From: Oxalobacteraceae sp. CFBP 13730
GTDB lineage: Bacteria; Pseudomonadota; Gammaproteobacteria; Burkholderiales; Burkholderiaceae_D
Reading direction: 5' to 3'
Assembly (NCBI GenBank): GCA_014841835.1
Contig: JACYUQ010000002.1
Location: forward strand, 930,001-994,000
DNA length: 64,000 bases
Shown: one piece after another, positions 45,793-53,676 of the stretch
How the letters are laid out: every line of letters begins with the position of its first letter
Position numbering within the stretch: the stretch's first letter is position 1
Made by a program: the position numbers and the translations under genes
Notes under the pieces: model-generated
Database searches by the model: none
What the model saw: the letters and a program-made list of their open reading frames with translations, nothing else
Told to the model about the DNA's origin: nothing

Positions 45793-46461
45793 ATGCACAA
45801 CCGCTCTCTCCCGTCCACGCCCGGCGCTGTGGTGGACACGACAACGCGCGCCTGGGTCCGCATGCCATCGGGCCGGCGCCTCGACCTGCTGGACCCGACA
45901 CCCTTCGATTGGGACGACGCCGACCTGGCGCTCGGGCTGGCCCGGACCTACCGCTGGGGTGGCCACTCGGCGTGGCCGTTGCCGCTGTCGGTGGCGCAGC
46001 ATTCGATCAGCGTGATGCTGTTGCGGCGCGCGGCCACCCCGACGCTGTCGCCGCTCGACGAATTGCGCGAGCTGCTGCACGACGCCGAAGAAGGCTTGCT
46101 GGGATTCGATGCGATTTCGGTCATCAAGCCGTTTCTGGGCGACGCCTTTCGCGCGCTGACACAGCGCCTGGAACACGCGGTGTTCCTGCGCTACGGCTTG
46201 CCGGCGTGGGACGCGAAATCGCATGCGGCGCACAAGAAGGCCGACCGGCTGGCCGCAGCCAGCGAAGCAGTTCATGTGGCGGGCTGGTCGGCCGACGAGG
46301 TCCGGCGCACACTCAAGATCCGCGCGGCGATCCTGCCGGAAGACCCGCTGGCGCACTATTACGATTGCGCGCCATGGGAACCGTGGCCGCCGAAGCTGGC
46401 CTGCGAACGTTTTCTGCAAGAACTCGAACGACTCAAGGGAGCGGTCAGGCTGGTGCCCTGA
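45793..46461 (+). CDS. HD-domain phosphohydrolase (YfbR/COG1896-like)
   Basis: A 222-residue cytoplasmic HD-fold hydrolase. The N-terminus has VRMPSGRRLDLLDPTPFDWD; the metal ligands are in SVAQHSISVM (about 70) and LLHDAEEGLLGFD (about 99-103), with a later KKADRLAAASEA helix carrying the final Asp. Family members act on nucleotides (5'-nucleotidase-like). It follows the IS relic and converges on the sugar-transporter gene. Substrate uncertain. Confidence 0.85.
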   Translation: MHNRSLPSTPGAVVDTTTRAWVRMPSGRRLDLLDPTPFDWDDADLALGLARTYRWGGHSAWPLPLSVAQHSISVMLLRRAATPTLSPLDELRELLHDAEEGLLGFDAISVIKPFLGDAFRALTQRLEHAVFLRYGLPAWDAKSHAAHKKADRLAAASEAVHVAGWSADEVRRTLKIRAAILPEDPLAHYYDCAPWEPWPPKLACERFLQELERLKGAVRLVP

Positions 46462-46485
46462 TGCCGCCCCCCTCTTCGCTCGACC

Positions 46486-47919
46486 TTACGCCTTTGCGCG
46501 CGGGGTCAGTTCTTTTTCCAGATATTTTTCCAGGCTTTCGAGTGAACGGCCACGGGTTTCCGGCAGGCGCAGCGCAACGAAGATCAGTGAGCCGACATTG
46601 ATGGCGGCAAACAGGAAGAACGTCGTACTGCCGAACTGCGCCAGCGCCAGCGGGAACAGCAAGGCCACGATCGCGTTGAAGATCCACTGGCACGCCACGG
46701 CGGTGCCGGTCAGTACGCCACGCAGGTGCATCGGGAACAGTTCCGACATCAGCAGCCAGTACACCGGCGCGATCAGCATCTGCATGCACAGCAGGAAGCA
46801 AAGGATGCAGGCCAGTGCGGCATAGCTGCGCGTAATGCCATCGGGCATCCACAGCAGCACGGCGCCCAGCGCAAACTGCATGACAACTACACCCGACAGG
46901 CCCGACAGCAACATCGAGCGACGCCCGTGCTTGCCGATCAGCCAGATGCCGATGAAGGTGGCGATCACCGCGACCACGCCATTGCCGATGGTCGCGGTCA
47001 GGGCAGCATTCGTGCCCAGGCCGGTCGATTGCAGGATGATCGGGGTGAAGTACATGAATGCATTCACGCCAGTAAACTGGGCCATGAAGCCCAGGCCGAT
47101 GCCCAGCCACAGCAATTTTCTGATCCATGGCGTGCCCATGACGGCCGACCAGCCGGCCTGTTCGTGCTCGATCTGGTTCAGCTTGGTCATTTCGGCCATC
47201 TCGCGCTCGATCTGCTCGTCGCTGGAGCGAATCTGCTGCATCACGGCGCGTGCGTCGTCCATCCGACCCTTGCTCGCCAGCCAGCGCGGCGATGGGGGCA
47301 CGAACATCATGCCCACACCCAGCAACAAGGCCGGCACGGCGGCGATGGCCAGCATGTAGCGCCACACATCCGGCGAGTTCGCATAGTGCGCCAGGACTGC
47401 ATTGAGCACATACGCGATCAACTGACCGGTAACAATCATCAGTTCATTCTGTGTGACCAGCCTTGCCCGTTTGCTGGGGCCGGCCATTTCGGCAATGAAC
47501 ACCGGCACAGTGGACGATGCACCGCCGACCGCCAGACCGAGCACGAAGCGCATGGCGACCATGACTTCCACCGATGGGGCCAGGGTGGTACCGAGCGCGC
47601 CGATCATGAATACCAGCGCCAGCCAGATCAGCGTCATGCGGCGACCGAAGCGGTCCGACAGCGTGCCTGCCATCAGCGAGCCCACTGCAGCGCCGAACAC
47701 GAGCGCGGACGTCACGACGCCTTCGGTCAGCGGTGTCAAGCCAAGGCCGCCACTTGAGGGCGGCGCGCTCATGAACGGCAGCGCGCCGGAGATCACGCCG
47801 GTATCGTAACCAAACGCCAGCGCGCCCATTGTGGCGACGATGGCGACCTTGAAGACGAAGCGGCTTTCCTTGGTATCGGGTGGCGCCGGGGCGGCGGCCG
47901 GTGGAACTGCTGAAGACAT
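46486..47919 (-). CDS. MFS sugar:proton symporter (SP family)
   Basis: A 477-residue 12-helix transporter of the sugar-porter branch (XylE/GalP/AraE-like). Signatures: GYDTGVISGALPF in TM1, GTLSDRFGRRMTLIW between TM2 and TM3, the PPSPRWLASKGR motif in the central loop, and PETRGRSLESLEKYLEKEL at the C-terminus. It should import a hexose or pentose. The start at 47919 follows family length; the preceding 526 bp is gene-free and must carry its promoter. No catabolic sugar genes are adjacent. Confidence 0.93.
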   Translation of the reverse strand: MSSAVPPAAAPAPPDTKESRFVFKVAIVATMGALAFGYDTGVISGALPFMSAPPSSGGLGLTPLTEGVVTSALVFGAAVGSLMAGTLSDRFGRRMTLIWLALVFMIGALGTTLAPSVEVMVAMRFVLGLAVGGASSTVPVFIAEMAGPSKRARLVTQNELMIVTGQLIAYVLNAVLAHYANSPDVWRYMLAIAAVPALLLGVGMMFVPPSPRWLASKGRMDDARAVMQQIRSSDEQIEREMAEMTKLNQIEHEQAGWSAVMGTPWIRKLLWLGIGLGFMAQFTGVNAFMYFTPIILQSTGLGTNAALTATIGNGVVAVIATFIGIWLIGKHGRRSMLLSGLSGVVVMQFALGAVLLWMPDGITRSYAALACILCFLLCMQMLIAPVYWLLMSELFPMHLRGVLTGTAVACQWIFNAIVALLFPLALAQFGSTTFFLFAAINVGSLIFVALRLPETRGRSLESLEKYLEKELTPRAKA

Positions 47920-48445
47920 ACGGATCCTTTGTTGGAAATGGACAGGCAGAAAAAAATGGTGAGTCCATTTCGTCACCGTCCGGACGACGGCAGAGGCAGA
48001 CAGTGCCGCGAAAGCGTTGCCTACATCGTTAAATTACTTGGCAAAGGATAAAGGGAAGCATGCGGCGCGACTGTTCGATAGCAAACATATTAGTGAATAG
48101 AGCGCACTAACAAAAAAACAACCGTGTTAGCAAGAATGAATCGCCATCCAGCGTGCCGAGGAACATGCTCATGAGCATCACAACGCTCTAAGCTGCTGAT
48201 TTTGTTCAAGGTTTTACGCTATCCACAAGAATTGTGGATAACTGTGTGGACAAGCGCCACTTGACAAGCCACAAGGCCAGAAGGGATGCGGGTTTCAACA
48301 AACTGCCCGTTGTACAGGCAAAAATTTGTTCCAATAAAATCAACCACTTGCACATGCACCACATGGGGGCAACAAGTTTATGTGCGGCGCACTCCTACAA
48401 AACCGTGACATGGGGGATAAGTTGCCAACATGTTGCGATCAATCG
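47920..48445. other. gene-free region between sugar transporter and helicase genes
   Basis: About 526 bp with no supportable gene. Contents: the transporter promoter side, an imperfect hairpin CTAACA (48107-48112)/TGTTAG (48125-48130) around an A-rich loop, and a repeat element with DnaA-box-like sites (48219-48321). A further stretch of about 120 bp before the helicase 3' end shows no clear signal. Confidence 0.55.
48219..48321 (+). repeat. noncoding repeat element, copy A, with DnaA-box-like sites
   Basis: About 100 bp that aligns with copy B at 50690-50792. It begins TATCCACA (48220-48227), 5 bp from an exact DnaA box in reverse (TGTGGATAA, 48233-48241), followed by a degenerate third box (TGTGGACAA). 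Downstream blocks shared with copy B are TTGACA (48261), TTTCAACAA (48293) and a small hairpin TGCC...GGCA. It lies past the 3' end of the helicase gene. Confidence 0.7.
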
Positions 48446-50539
48446 TCATTTCCACGCACTGCGCGCGCGGTCGCGCACCAGCATGCGGACGCTGTCGGGC
48501 ATCGGCGTGCGCAGCTCGCGCTTGTCGGCACTGAGCCAGGCGGATTCTTCGAAATGCTTGAGCATCACGGGCGTGACGAAGCGCGAGCGCGTCGCATACA
48601 CGTGGCGATCGCCCATGCTGGATTGCTGCTTGATGAAGAAGCGATTCGGCACGATCAGGTGCAGGTTCTCGCGGGCCCGGGTCATGGCCACATACAGCAA
48701 GCGCCGCTCTTCCTCGATATCGTCCTGATTGCCGGTAGACATGTCCGACGGGATGCAGCCATCGACCACATTGAGCACGTGCACCGACTTCCACTCCTGC
48801 CCCTTGCTCGAGTGGATGGTAGACAGGATCACGTAATCGTCGTCGAGCAGTGGCGGGCCGGCGCGGTCGCTCGTCGCTTCGGGCGGGTCGAGCGTGATGT
48901 CGGCCAGAAAACTCTCACGGTTGGCATGGCCAGCCGACAGCGCGACGAGCTGGTCGAGGTCAAGCGCACGCACCTGGAAATCGTCGTGCAGTCGCTCGAG
49001 GTGTGGTGCATACCAGTCGCGCGCCAGCTCGAGGTCTTGCGGCCAGCGCAGACCCGGGGTGCGCAGGCGCGCATACAGTGCGCAGAAAGTTTGCCACTCG
49101 GCGCTGCAGCGCGCCGGCACGGGAAACGCCGCCAGCGTGGCGGCGACATCGCTGCTCTCGCCCACCGCATCGAGCACGCGCGTGGCGGTCGCCTGGCCGA
49201 TTCCGGGAATCAGTTGTAGCACGCGGAACCCGGCCAGGCGCCCACTCGGGTTCTGGGCAAAGCGCAGCAGCGCCAGCAGATCCTTGATATGCGAAGCCTC
49301 CAGGAATTTCAGGCCGCCGAATTTGACGAACGGGACGTTACGCCGCATGAGTTCGAGTTCGAGCGCAGCGCTGTGGCTGGCCGCGCGAAACAGCACCGCC
49401 TGCGACTTGAGCGGCACGCCTTCTTCGCGCTGCTCGAGGATGCGGCTGCAGACCCAGCGCGCCTGCTCGGCTTCGTCGCGAATCAGCACGAGCTGCGGTT
49501 TGATGGTCGACGCCTTATCGGTCCAGAGCGTCTTGGCGTGGCGCTCGAGCGCAGCGCCAATGACGGCGTTGGACGCGTCCAGGATCGGCTGCGTCGAGCG
49601 GTAATTGCGTTCGAGCGTGATCAACTGCGCCGGCTGCGTAAACTGGCCCGCGAAATCGAGGATGTTGCGCACGGTGGCGCCGCGGAAACTGTAGATGGAC
49701 TGGGCGTCGTCGCCGACCACCATCACACCCCTGCCGTCGGGTTTCATGCCAGTGATGATCGCGGCCTGCAGGCGGTTGGTATCCTGGTACTCGTCGACCA
49801 GCACATGGTCGAACCAGCTGCCCAGCTCAAGCCCGAGCACCGGGTCGGCCGCCATTTCGGCCCAGAACAGCAGCAGGTCGTCGTAGTCGAGCACGTTCTG
49901 CTCTTGCTTGGCGTCGACATATGCGCCGAACAGCGTCTTGAGCTGGGCTTCCCATTCGGCGCACCAGGGAAAATACGCCTGCAGAACCTGATCGAGCGGA
50001 TCGCGGCTGTTGACCACGCGCGAATAAATCGACAGGCAGGTGCCTTTCATGGGAAAGCGTTTTTCCGTGCGCGACAGGCCGATCTCGTGGCGCACCATCC
50101 CCATCAGGTCCTCGGCGTCGCCCCGGTCATGGATGGTGAATTGCGGATCGAGGCCGATGCGCCCGGCGAATTCGCGCAGCAGGCGCGCGCCGATGCTGTG
50201 AAAGGTGCCGGCCCAGGGCAGCGCCACCGGGGCCTGGGATTGCGCCGGCGCACCGCGGCCAAACAACCGGTGCAGGACGCCACTGGCGCGCTGGCGCATT
50301 TCGTCTGCGGCACGGCGCGAAAAGGTCAGCAGCAGGATGCGCTGCGGGTCGGCGCCAGACCCGATCAGGCGCGCCACACGGTGCGCCAGCGTATTGGTCT
50401 TGCCGGAGCCGGCGCCGGCGACGACCAGCAGCGGACGCGGCGCGTCCACGCCGATATCGTGTTCGACCGCGGCGCGCTGCGCCGGGTTCAAGCTGGCGAA
50501 CGGGTCTTCAGTGGCAGGCGCGGCGGTGGCGGTGGTCAT
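48446..50539 (-). CDS. UvrD/Rep-family SF1A DNA helicase
   Basis: A 697-residue 3'-5' helicase. Walker A is AGAGSGKTN (41-49). Other motifs are GTFHSIGARLL, LVDEYQDTN (about 250), VGDDAQSIYSFRGA, LERNYRSTQPIL, STIHSSKGQEWKSVHV and YVAMTRARENLHL. It resembles Rep/PcrA but lacks the typical C-terminal tail, so repair or replication-restart function is likely without an assigned name. Start at 50539; 16 codons upstream are open but not family-like. Flanked on both sides by copies of a DnaA-box-bearing repeat. Monocistronic. Confidence 0.9.
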   Translation of the reverse strand: MTTATAAPATEDPFASLNPAQRAAVEHDIGVDAPRPLLVVAGAGSGKTNTLAHRVARLIGSGADPQRILLLTFSRRAADEMRQRASGVLHRLFGRGAPAQSQAPVALPWAGTFHSIGARLLREFAGRIGLDPQFTIHDRGDAEDLMGMVRHEIGLSRTEKRFPMKGTCLSIYSRVVNSRDPLDQVLQAYFPWCAEWEAQLKTLFGAYVDAKQEQNVLDYDDLLLFWAEMAADPVLGLELGSWFDHVLVDEYQDTNRLQAAIITGMKPDGRGVMVVGDDAQSIYSFRGATVRNILDFAGQFTQPAQLITLERNYRSTQPILDASNAVIGAALERHAKTLWTDKASTIKPQLVLIRDEAEQARWVCSRILEQREEGVPLKSQAVLFRAASHSAALELELMRRNVPFVKFGGLKFLEASHIKDLLALLRFAQNPSGRLAGFRVLQLIPGIGQATATRVLDAVGESSDVAATLAAFPVPARCSAEWQTFCALYARLRTPGLRWPQDLELARDWYAPHLERLHDDFQVRALDLDQLVALSAGHANRESFLADITLDPPEATSDRAGPPLLDDDYVILSTIHSSKGQEWKSVHVLNVVDGCIPSDMSTGNQDDIEEERRLLYVAMTRARENLHLIVPNRFFIKQQSSMGDRHVYATRSRFVTPVMLKHFEESAWLSADKRELRTPMPDSVRMLVRDRARSAWK

Positions 50540-50866
50540 GGGCGGCAGACGGAGAAAGCGACACTGTACATTTGTCCAGTATCGCACCGCAAGCGCTAAA
50601 TCGCACGACGCTCACGCTTGCGCGCGCATGACATCAGGCCCGACCTGAAGTGCCTTCGGTAAGCCTTGGATAAATAAAACCTTTTCTGGATATCCACAAA
50701 GTCTGTGAATAACTATGTGGAAAAGCGGGGGCTTGACAGGCTGAACACGGCCTGCGGGGCGGCTTTCAACAATTTGCCTATTGGGAAGGCAATGACGGTG
50801 ACAACTGCAAATTGATTGCAAACAAAGGCGGTCGCACCCTTGACAGCGCCATTGCTGCTGTGCCGA
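50540..50866. other. gene-free region upstream of the helicase gene
   Basis: About 327 bp with no gene. It holds the helicase promoter side and copy B of the DnaA-box-bearing repeat, and ends at the 3' side of a small minus-strand gene. Confidence 0.6.
50690..50792 (+). repeat. noncoding repeat element, copy B, with DnaA-box-like sites
   Basis: Second copy, in the same orientation as copy A. It begins TATCCACA (50691-50698), 5 bp from TGTGAATAA (50704-50712; fits TTATNCACA on the other strand) and a third degenerate box (TGTGGAAAA). Shared blocks are GCTTGACA (50733), TTTCAACAA (50764) and a hairpin TTGCCT/AGGCAA (50774-50792). Spacing between blocks equals copy A within 1-2 bp. Confidence 0.7.
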
Positions 50867-51085
50867 TCACGCCAGCGTTCGGCGCCGTTCGGGTTCAAGC
50901 AAAACGCGCTCGATAACCTTTGGCCGGACACCGTTGGACTTCAGGTATTCGACTGCCGGCACGACGCCGAGCTCGCCCAACGTGGCAATGCCGCGCGTGA
51001 CGACATCGCGCTGGCCGGCATCGGATCGCAGTTCGGATGCGCTGGCAACGCATGGATGGGTGTCTTGCGTGTGCAGTAGGTTCAT
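50867..51085 (-). CDS. small hypothetical protein
   Basis: A 72-residue hydrophilic protein without signal or membrane segment. Its C-terminal half (ATLGELGVVPAVEYLKSNGV and RPKVIERVLLEPERRR) reads like a compact helical domain and looks protein-coding. GGAGA lies 6-7 bp before the ATG. I do not recognise a named family; a small DNA- or protein-binding role is only a guess. Divergent from the chromate-transporter genes. Confidence 0.6.
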   Translation of the reverse strand: MNLLHTQDTHPCVASASELRSDAGQRDVVTRGIATLGELGVVPAVEYLKSNGVRPKVIERVLLEPERRRTLA

Positions 51086-51227
51086 CGCTGATCTCCGGTG
51101 ATGGTGGATGTGTCATGCACCACGATTATTGGCCAAGCAGAGGTAAAGTCAATGGCAAACCTGTATCAATACGGGAATACATTGCCCGTGGTAAGCGTGC
51201 GCGCATCGCAGAGGCGATAATAATGCC

Positions 51228-51836
51228 ATGAGCCCTTCGCCCCTCCCCTCCCCAAGCGCGCCGCCGGGCGCCCCCGCCGCAGCGCACCCCGTGCCCGCGT
51301 CGTGCACCGACCTCTTCGTCTCGTTCACGCTGATCGCGCTGCAGGGCTTTGGCGGCGTGCTGGCCGTGATCCAGCGCGAACTGGTCGAGCGCAAACGCTG
51401 GCTGACCAATGAAGAATTCATCGAAGAATGGTCGGTTGCGCAAATCCTGCCCGGGCCGAACGTGTGCAACCTGGCGATGGTGATCGGCCAGCGCCACTTC
51501 GGCCTGGCCGGCGCGATGAGTGCACTGGGCGGCTTGCTGGCAGCGCCGCTGCTCGTGGTGCTGGCGCTGGCCCTGGTGTATGCCCGCTTCGCCGAGGTGC
51601 CGGCGGTCCAGGGCGCACTGCGCGGCATGGCGGCCGTGGCCGCCGGGCTGGTGGCGGCCACCGGCCTGAAGATGTCGGCCGCGCTGGGCAAGAACGTGCT
51701 GCCGCTCGTGGCCTGCGTCGTGATCGCCGCGGTCAGCTTCGTGCTGCTGGCCTGGGTGCGGGTGCCGTTGGCGGCGGTCGTGTTCGGCCTGGGTGGCGTG
51801 GGCTGCGTGCTGGCCTGGCGCAGGCTCAAGCCATGA
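51228..51836 (+). CDS. chrA: chromate transporter, first half (short-chain CHR)
   Basis: A 202-residue CHR-family membrane protein with one CHR domain. It has the motifs FGGVLAVIQRELVE, WSVAQILPGPNVCNLA and later GGLLAAPLLV. The N-terminal 25 residues are Pro/Ala/Ser-rich. Its stop overlaps the next gene (ATGA), which encodes the second CHR half; together they equal one long-chain ChrA exporter. Chromate efflux is the family role, but many members act on sulfate or are untested. Confidence 0.88.
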   Translation: MSPSPLPSPSAPPGAPAAAHPVPASCTDLFVSFTLIALQGFGGVLAVIQRELVERKRWLTNEEFIEEWSVAQILPGPNVCNLAMVIGQRHFGLAGAMSALGGLLAAPLLVVLALALVYARFAEVPAVQGALRGMAAVAAGLVAATGLKMSAALGKNVLPLVACVVIAAVSFVLLAWVRVPLAAVVFGLGGVGCVLAWRRLKP

Positions 51837-52414
51837 GCGCGCCGCAGCTGGCATTCACCTGGCACGACTGGCTCAGCCTGTTCACCCACTTTTTGGCGCT
51901 GTCGATGATGTCGCTGGGCGGTGCGATCTCGACCACGTCCGAAATGCAGCGCTATCTGGTCGAGCGCCAGGGCTGGCTGACGCCGGCGCAATTTGGCGAC
52001 TCGGTTGCGCTGGCGCAGTCGTCGCCCGGGCCAAATGTGCTGTTCGTGGCGCTGCTGGGCTGGAACGTCGGCCTGAACAACGGCAGCACGCTGGCCGCGC
52101 TCTGCGGCGTCGTCATCGCGATGGTCGGCATCATGTTGCCGTCGACCGTGTTTACTTATCAGGTGGCGCAATGGGCGCAGCGCAACCGCGAACGGCGGGC
52201 CGTGCGCGCCTTCAAGCAGGGCATGGCGCCACTCGTCGTTGCGATGCTGCTGTCGACCGCCTGGCTGCTGGCCACCGGTGGGGGCACCGATCCGGACCGT
52301 TGGCCGCTGTGGCTGCTGTCGGTGGCAAGTTGCCTCGTCATCTGGCGCACCCGCGTGCACATACTCTGGATGCTGGCAGCTGGCGCAGTACTCGGCGCGA
52401 TTGGACTGGTGTAG
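51833..52414 (+). CDS. chrA: chromate transporter, second half (short-chain CHR)
   Basis: A 193-residue CHR-domain membrane protein: MSLGGAISTTSEMQRYLVER, SVALAQSSPGPNVLFVALLG and GIMLPSTVFTYQVAQW. It overlaps the first half by 4 bp, so it is translationally coupled, and the two probably form a heterodimer with opposite membrane topology. Divergence between halves is consistent with an old split rather than a recent frameshift. Confidence 0.88.
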   Translation: MSAPQLAFTWHDWLSLFTHFLALSMMSLGGAISTTSEMQRYLVERQGWLTPAQFGDSVALAQSSPGPNVLFVALLGWNVGLNNGSTLAALCGVVIAMVGIMLPSTVFTYQVAQWAQRNRERRAVRAFKQGMAPLVVAMLLSTAWLLATGGGTDPDRWPLWLLSVASCLVIWRTRVHILWMLAAGAVLGAIGLV

Positions 52415-52469
52415 TTGGCATGCTGGCGCAGGACGCGGCATACTGGCCGCATCTTTCACTGTCCACCAC

Positions 52470-53318
52470 ATGACGATGTCCGAACTCCTGAACCAACACG
52501 CCTGCTTCGGCGGCGAGCAGCGTTTCTACCAGCACGATTCCAGCGCGATCGGCTTGCCGATGAAGTTTTCGGTTTACCTGCCACCTGACGCCGCCGGCAA
52601 GAAGCTGCCCGTATTGTTCTACCTGGCAGGCCTGACCTGTACCGAAGAAACGTTCATGACCAAGGCGGGCGCGCAGCGCGTGGCGAGCGAGCTGGGCATC
52701 ATTCTGGTGGCGCCCGACACCAGCCCGCGTGGCGCCAATGTGCCTGGCGAGACCGACAGCTGGGATTTTGGCGTCGGCGCCGGCTTCTACCTCGACGCGA
52801 CCGAAGCGCCATGGTCGACGCATTACCGCATGCACAGCTACCTGCTCGAACTGCACGCACTGGTGCTGGACTTGCTGCCGGCTGATCCGGCGCGCGTGGG
52901 CATCTTCGGCCACTCGATGGGCGGCCACGGCGCACTGGTCATGGCGCTGCGTCACCCTGAGCTGTTCCGTTCTGTATCGGCGTTTGCGCCCATTGCGGCG
53001 CCAAGCCGCTGCCCGTGGGGCGTCAAAGCCTTTGGCGGCTACCTGGGCCCGGATGAAAGCACCTGGCAGCAATACGACGCCAGCGCGCTGATGGCAAGGC
53101 ACGAGACGGCGCCTTTCCCGGCCGGCATCCTGATTGACCAGGGTCTGGCCGACAAGTTCCTGCCGGAGCAGCTGCGGCCGGAAGCCTTCGAAGGCGCCTG
53201 CGCCCGTATCGGGCAGCCACTGACGCTGCGCCGCCAGCAAGGCTACGACCACGGCTACTACTTCGTCTCGACGTTCGTCGAAGACCATCTGCGTTTCCAC
53301 GCCCGCCAGCTCGGCTGA
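52470..53318 (+). CDS. fghA: S-formylglutathione hydrolase
   Basis: A 282-residue esterase-D family hydrolase that converts S-formylglutathione to formate and glutathione, the second step of formaldehyde detoxification. The nucleophile is in GHSMGGHGA (Ser about 150); the fold also shows LAGLTCTEETFMTKAG, PDTSPRG and GYDHGYYFV with the catalytic His. The start at 52470 (MTMSELL) is followed by a second ATG two codons on. The partner dehydrogenase adhC/frmA is not in the window. A hairpin follows. Confidence 0.95.
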   Translation: MTMSELLNQHACFGGEQRFYQHDSSAIGLPMKFSVYLPPDAAGKKLPVLFYLAGLTCTEETFMTKAGAQRVASELGIILVAPDTSPRGANVPGETDSWDFGVGAGFYLDATEAPWSTHYRMHSYLLELHALVLDLLPADPARVGIFGHSMGGHGALVMALRHPELFRSVSAFAPIAAPSRCPWGVKAFGGYLGPDESTWQQYDASALMARHETAPFPAGILIDQGLADKFLPEQLRPEAFEGACARIGQPLTLRRQQGYDHGYYFVSTFVEDHLRFHARQLG

Positions 53319-53676
53319 CCCGGTACGGCTTCAGCCCTGCTGAAGCCGCTTTCTGGCATGCCTGCATCACTGCATGGGCAGAAGTCCCACCGCTTGCAGA
53401 TTGTCGCTGTCTGATAACTGCAACAAACATGCCGAGTCATCACGCGATCACGCACAAAGCGTGAATCGCGTTGTTCGAAAACTTTCCCTGCGGATACAAT
53501 GATTGCAAAATTCCATGTGCATCTTGGGCTGCGCACGCGTTCAGTGCTGTCGCCATGACCCGAGTCGGTCGGCAACACGCCCCCGCCGATGCTTGCGAAC
53601 CTCCCTTTTCGTCAAACCATTGCAGCTCGCGCACTGCCCGGGCTCCCTTTTCCGTCCGTAGAAACGTCACTAAACG
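53319..53676. other. gene-free region upstream of the chemoreceptor
   Basis: Besides the fghA terminator I see no gene; the short frames present lack Shine-Dalgarno sites and family character. It presumably carries the chemoreceptor promoter, but no sigma-70 or FliA-type element was clear. Confidence 0.45.
53327..53356 (+). terminator. terminator after fghA
   Basis: A perfect 10-bp stem, CGGCTTCAGC/GCTGAAGCCG, with a 3-nt loop, then CTTTCT. It begins 8 bp after the stop. Confidence 0.82.

Noticed and set aside
53440..53670. A 76-codon minus-strand frame before the chemoreceptor
   Set aside because: No ribosome-binding site or recognisable sequence; it occupies the likely chemoreceptor promoter.
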